Source of the DNA: Escallonia rubra
Taxonomy: Eukaryota; Streptophyta; Magnoliopsida; Escalloniales; Escalloniaceae
Assembly: GCA_033065855.1 (NCBI GenBank)
Contig: JAVXUO010001562.1
Location: 620,001 to 684,000 of the forward strand
Direction: 5' to 3'
DNA length: 64,000 nucleotides
Shown: piece after piece, positions 61,028 through 64,000 of the stretch
How the letters are laid out: each line of letters opens with the position of its first letter
How positions within the stretch are numbered: position 1 is the stretch's first letter
Position numbers and translations under genes: made by a program
Notes under the pieces: model-generated
The model's database searches: none
What the model was told of the DNA's origin: nothing
The model's input: the letters and a program-made list of their open reading frames with translations, nothing else

Positions 61028-61657
61028 GGCTAGGTTTGACAAATTTTTTTTGCTCTTTTTTTTTTTGTTTTTAAAAACTCAAACAAAAAAGGAGTGTTTG
61101 GTAACCCTTTTTTTTTCCAGTTTAAAAACCAGTTTTTAAACTGAAGAGTAAAAAAAACTCCCGAAACTGGTTTTTTTTTTCATTTTTGGTTTTTTTTTTT
61201 TAGACCACCACCACCACCCTCCCACCGCCGGCAGCCACCTCCGGCCGCCGGCGACCACCGCCGGAGACTGACGCCAGCCACCTCCCACCACCGGCGACCA
61301 GCGGCAGCCACCTCCGGCCGCCGGCGACCACCAGCAGCCACCTCCGGCCACCGGCGACCACCGCCGGAGACTGCCGGCTGCCACCTCCGGCCACCGGCGA
61401 CTGCCGGCAGCCGGCGACCACCGCCGGCGACTGCCGGCAGCCACCTCCGGCCACCACCACCCCCGCTACACCCCACCACCGCCACCGCAAACAAAAAAAA
61501 AAAAAAAGTCAAAATAAAAAGGGTTACCAAACACAAAAAAAAAAAAGGGATTATCAAACACCCACTTGTTTTTATAAAAAAAAAAATTTAAGCTGCTCTT
61601 TAAAAAACTGCTCTTTAAAAACTGAAAACCAAAAAAAAAAATTTGTCAAACGAACCC
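61028..61657. mobile_element. MITE-like inverted-end element with CCGGCGACC-rich core
   Basis: Ends GGCTAGGTTTGACAAA and, inverted, GGGTTCGTTTGACAAA (12 of 16 alike) enclose A/T runs and a central ~290-bp tract (61200-61490) built of CCGGCGACCACCGCCGGAGA-like units of about 30 bp. Open frames there are repeat artefacts. No clear target duplication. Similar plan to 48786-49234. Confidence 0.5.
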
Positions 61658-62521
61658 AAGTAACTATTAATTGTCACTATACACGGAGTTGAAGGAAGAT
61701 TCTTACAACTCGGGTAGGAGCCAAAGTTTGTTCCGCAAAGTATATGAGTGGGAGGCTCTGGGAGGTAACCGGAGGTTCAGGAGAGTGGGGAATTGTATCT
61801 TACGTTTTTGTCTTCGTAATAGACACTTGTCGGTACCAGAGTGAGTTTCAGTATAACACCAAAAATGTAAATTACGTTTTCATTATAAGTAGTATAGAAA
61901 ATATAGATAGATATAGATAAAACTCAATCCAATCCAATCCAATCTTTGTATTGACCTTTTATGCGTTTGTGTCATGAACAAACTGAATTCAGCCTGATTT
62001 ACCAGCACTCGGCCCATTTGCGAGCAACTGAATGGGCCAAGTTTGGGACTCTTTGTGTCAGGCCCAAAGTTTAACCCAAAGTCATTTTGGGCCAATTTCA
62101 TTTCAACGGGTAGAAGGCAGGATCTAGGCGCTTTCTCTTGGGCCACGACGACTATAACTTGACTTGCCATTGGCCCAGCAGTGATTTTTAAAGTTTTGAT
62201 TAATGGCCTGTTCTGGTTAGAGCTAAGAAACCTCGTGACATCTAACGGGCTAGCCCAAATAAGTCTTATCTGCTTACTTGAGTTGAAACTTTTCTATTTA
62301 AAACCTTCAACGTTGTGACCTGTGAGTTGTGACACGTCAATTATAGAAGAATCTATGGGTTCTTACACCGTCAACTCAAGGTTCATACGAAGCCCAAACC
62401 ATGTGCATTATTATCGGGCTTCGCCATGTGAGGAGTGTAAGCGAACATGTGAAGGATAGGTTTAGGTAACTTGCCTCAGCCTAATGTCAGAATTACGTAA
62501 TTTTCTATAAGAATCAGGGAC
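61658..62521. other. Intergenic, no gene recognised
   Basis: No supported feature; one 95-residue minus-strand open frame (61883-62170) resembles nothing known to me. Confidence 0.35.
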
Positions 62522-62524
62522 TTA

Positions 62525-62949
62525 GGGTGTGTTCGATAACGCAATTAAGCAGCACTAAAAACTTAAAGTTTTCAATAATATTTTATTAAGTGCGTTTGAT
62601 TATACTTAACGTTGTTTCACGTAAAGAAACTAATTTCTACCAAAAATAGACTACACATGCTGGACTTATTTAATGTTTATTACTTAATCCTAAGTGAGAT
62701 CGTTAACAGTTATTGAACATAATTTTAAATAAAAAGAATGATACGCTTCAATTAATTTGCTGGTAACACCGCCTCCACCACAGTACAATCATTGCCATAA
62801 CCGCCATGTCGCCACCTATTGCTACCACCACAGTTACCAACACAAGTCTTCATGCACCACTACCGCCACCATTGACACATTTCCGTTATTGTCCCAACTA
62901 CCACCACTATTATTACTCCATCGCCACTACCACAACCAACACAGTCTTG

Positions 62950-63003
<54 letters not shown>

Positions 63004-63187
63004 TAAATGCATAATTTTGGTTAAATGGATAAATTTTTAAATTGAATAATTTTCATACATTTGTTTTTGGTTTACCAAACATGTTAACTTAATATTTTGT
63101 AAAAATTCAGTTGTTTAAAGTTTTCAGTTTTACTAATTCGGCGCTTAACTTTTCAGCACTTAAATTTCAGTTTTATCAAATAGTCTC
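62525..63187. mobile_element. Tourist-like MITE with TTA duplication and internal (TA)n
   Basis: Ends GGGTGTGTTCGATAA and, inverted, GAGACTATTTGATAA, bounded by TTA at 62522-62524 and 63188-63190. Subterminal CTTAA words repeat in both orientations. The 663-bp interior holds a CCACC-rich stretch and a TA microsatellite (62952-63000). Non-coding. Confidence 0.7.
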
Positions 63188-63190
63188 TTA

Positions 63191-64000
63191 CTTATTCCTT
63201 CAAACTTTCTCTATATTTTCATTGGGAAAAGTGAATATAAGGCTAGCCTCACACAACTTGCGTGATGCTAGTGGCAAAAACTACGTAGTTTCGTTAAAAA
63301 ATGAGGTAAGATGTCAGTCATTTTTTTCTCTCTCTCACTCCCCCCCCCCCCTCTTTTCTCATCCCCGTCTCTTTGTCGCAGGCCCTAGCAACCACTGCCC
63401 AAGCTTCCGGTGCCGCCCAACCTTCCCCAATCACCGCCCACTGACACCAATCTTCATGCCGCTACATTACAAGTAACCCATCGCCCAACATTTATGCGCC
63501 GGCGCTACCATCACCAATCCCGGCCACCATCACGCCCACGGACACTCATCCTGTTGTCGCTACAGTACACCGCCAACACCACAGACAAACACTGTCACAA
63601 GCCACCGCAGCCTGCACCATCACACCCATCATCTCCAAAGCAGAAACCTGTCTTCCACCTTCCACCGTCATAAGCCACCGCAGCCACCATCGCTGGAACA
63701 GGCTCCTTCTTCCCACGACCCCCACGCCCACCATCACAAGACATCGCCTCCTTATAGAAACCCAGCACTGCCGTCGGCCACTTCACAGAGCCAAGCAGCA
63801 CTACCGATGCTAGATTTTGACGCAACCAGACCAAGCACTACCTCGCCCAATTCTCAGCTGCTGGTTACCCTCACAAACAATTCCATGACTCAATGTAATT
63901 ACATGACTCAGCCACTTCCTGTGCTATCTTCCCCTACCAGATCTCAGTGTAATTACATGACTCATAGTGGAAGGACACCAATGGCTTCTCAAAGTTTTCA
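63191..64000. other. Right end of window, C-rich, no gene recognised
   Basis: C/A-rich low-complexity sequence (CCACC words). TGACTCAATGTAATTACATG at 63887-63906 recurs in altered form at 63940-63964. No coding family recognised; an element running off the window cannot be excluded. Confidence 0.35.

Noticed and set aside
61136-61557. Glycine/arginine-rich minus-strand frames of about 100-125 residues
   Set aside because: All three frames are open because the DNA is a short GC tandem repeat; no domain.
61883-62170. 95-residue minus-strand frame
   Set aside because: No recognisable motif, no gene structure around it, and a low-complexity C-terminus.

Overview
This window is nuclear DNA of a flowering plant, almost certainly a eudicot. 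It shows GT-AG introns, a PIN auxin-efflux gene with the six-exon layout of Arabidopsis PIN1, a bHLH gene closest to Arabidopsis bHLH106/107, and plant-type elements of nearly every class (Ty1/copia, Ty3-like LTRs, TRIM, LINE, SINE, MULE, CACTA, hAT, Tourist-type MITEs, Helitron). The species cannot be named from sequence alone.

Layout. 1-2935 is the 3' part of a Ty1/copia element with its LTR. 2936-7724 holds a poly(A)-tailed repeat, a SINE with a 16-bp target duplication, and a 5'-truncated LINE with a 17-bp target duplication about 1 kb upstream of the PIN gene. 7725-10848 is an intact PIN1/SoPIN1-class gene (six exons, 599 aa). About 14.7-19.7 kb is a decayed copia element with a TRIM nested inside it, followed by a gag scrap.

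The centrepiece is 20346-32932: a 12.6-kb Mutator-like DNA transposon set in a TA-repeat tract. It has 2.3-2.8-kb terminal inverted repeats (TIRs) and two convergent transcription units: a plant-mobile-domain (PMD) protein continuing in frame into a Ulp1/C48 SUMO-type protease on the + strand, and a FAR1-MULE-SWIM transposase on the - strand. A ~165-bp tandem array separates their 3' ends. Each unit has exactly one in-frame stop, and the transposase also has a K where the family normally has its third acidic catalytic residue. It looks recent but is probably no longer autonomous.

33-46.4 kb is a mosaic of LTR debris, a Helitron Rep fragment and CACTA remnants. One CACTA remnant carries a captured fragment that reads as a CLASSY-type SNF2 remodeler, between ~62-bp direct repeats. 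49383-50460 is a small CACTA with a perfect ATA duplication. 50927-52166 is an intact two-exon bHLH gene. 53380-54290 is an hAT element with an 8-bp duplication. 55572-56730 is a Pack-MULE with a perfect 9-bp duplication carrying a PEP-carboxylase-kinase-like fragment. Two Tourist-like MITEs with TTA duplications and one more LINE scrap complete the right end.

Only two host genes look functional (PIN and bHLH). The rest is transposon sequence or unassigned intergenic DNA.
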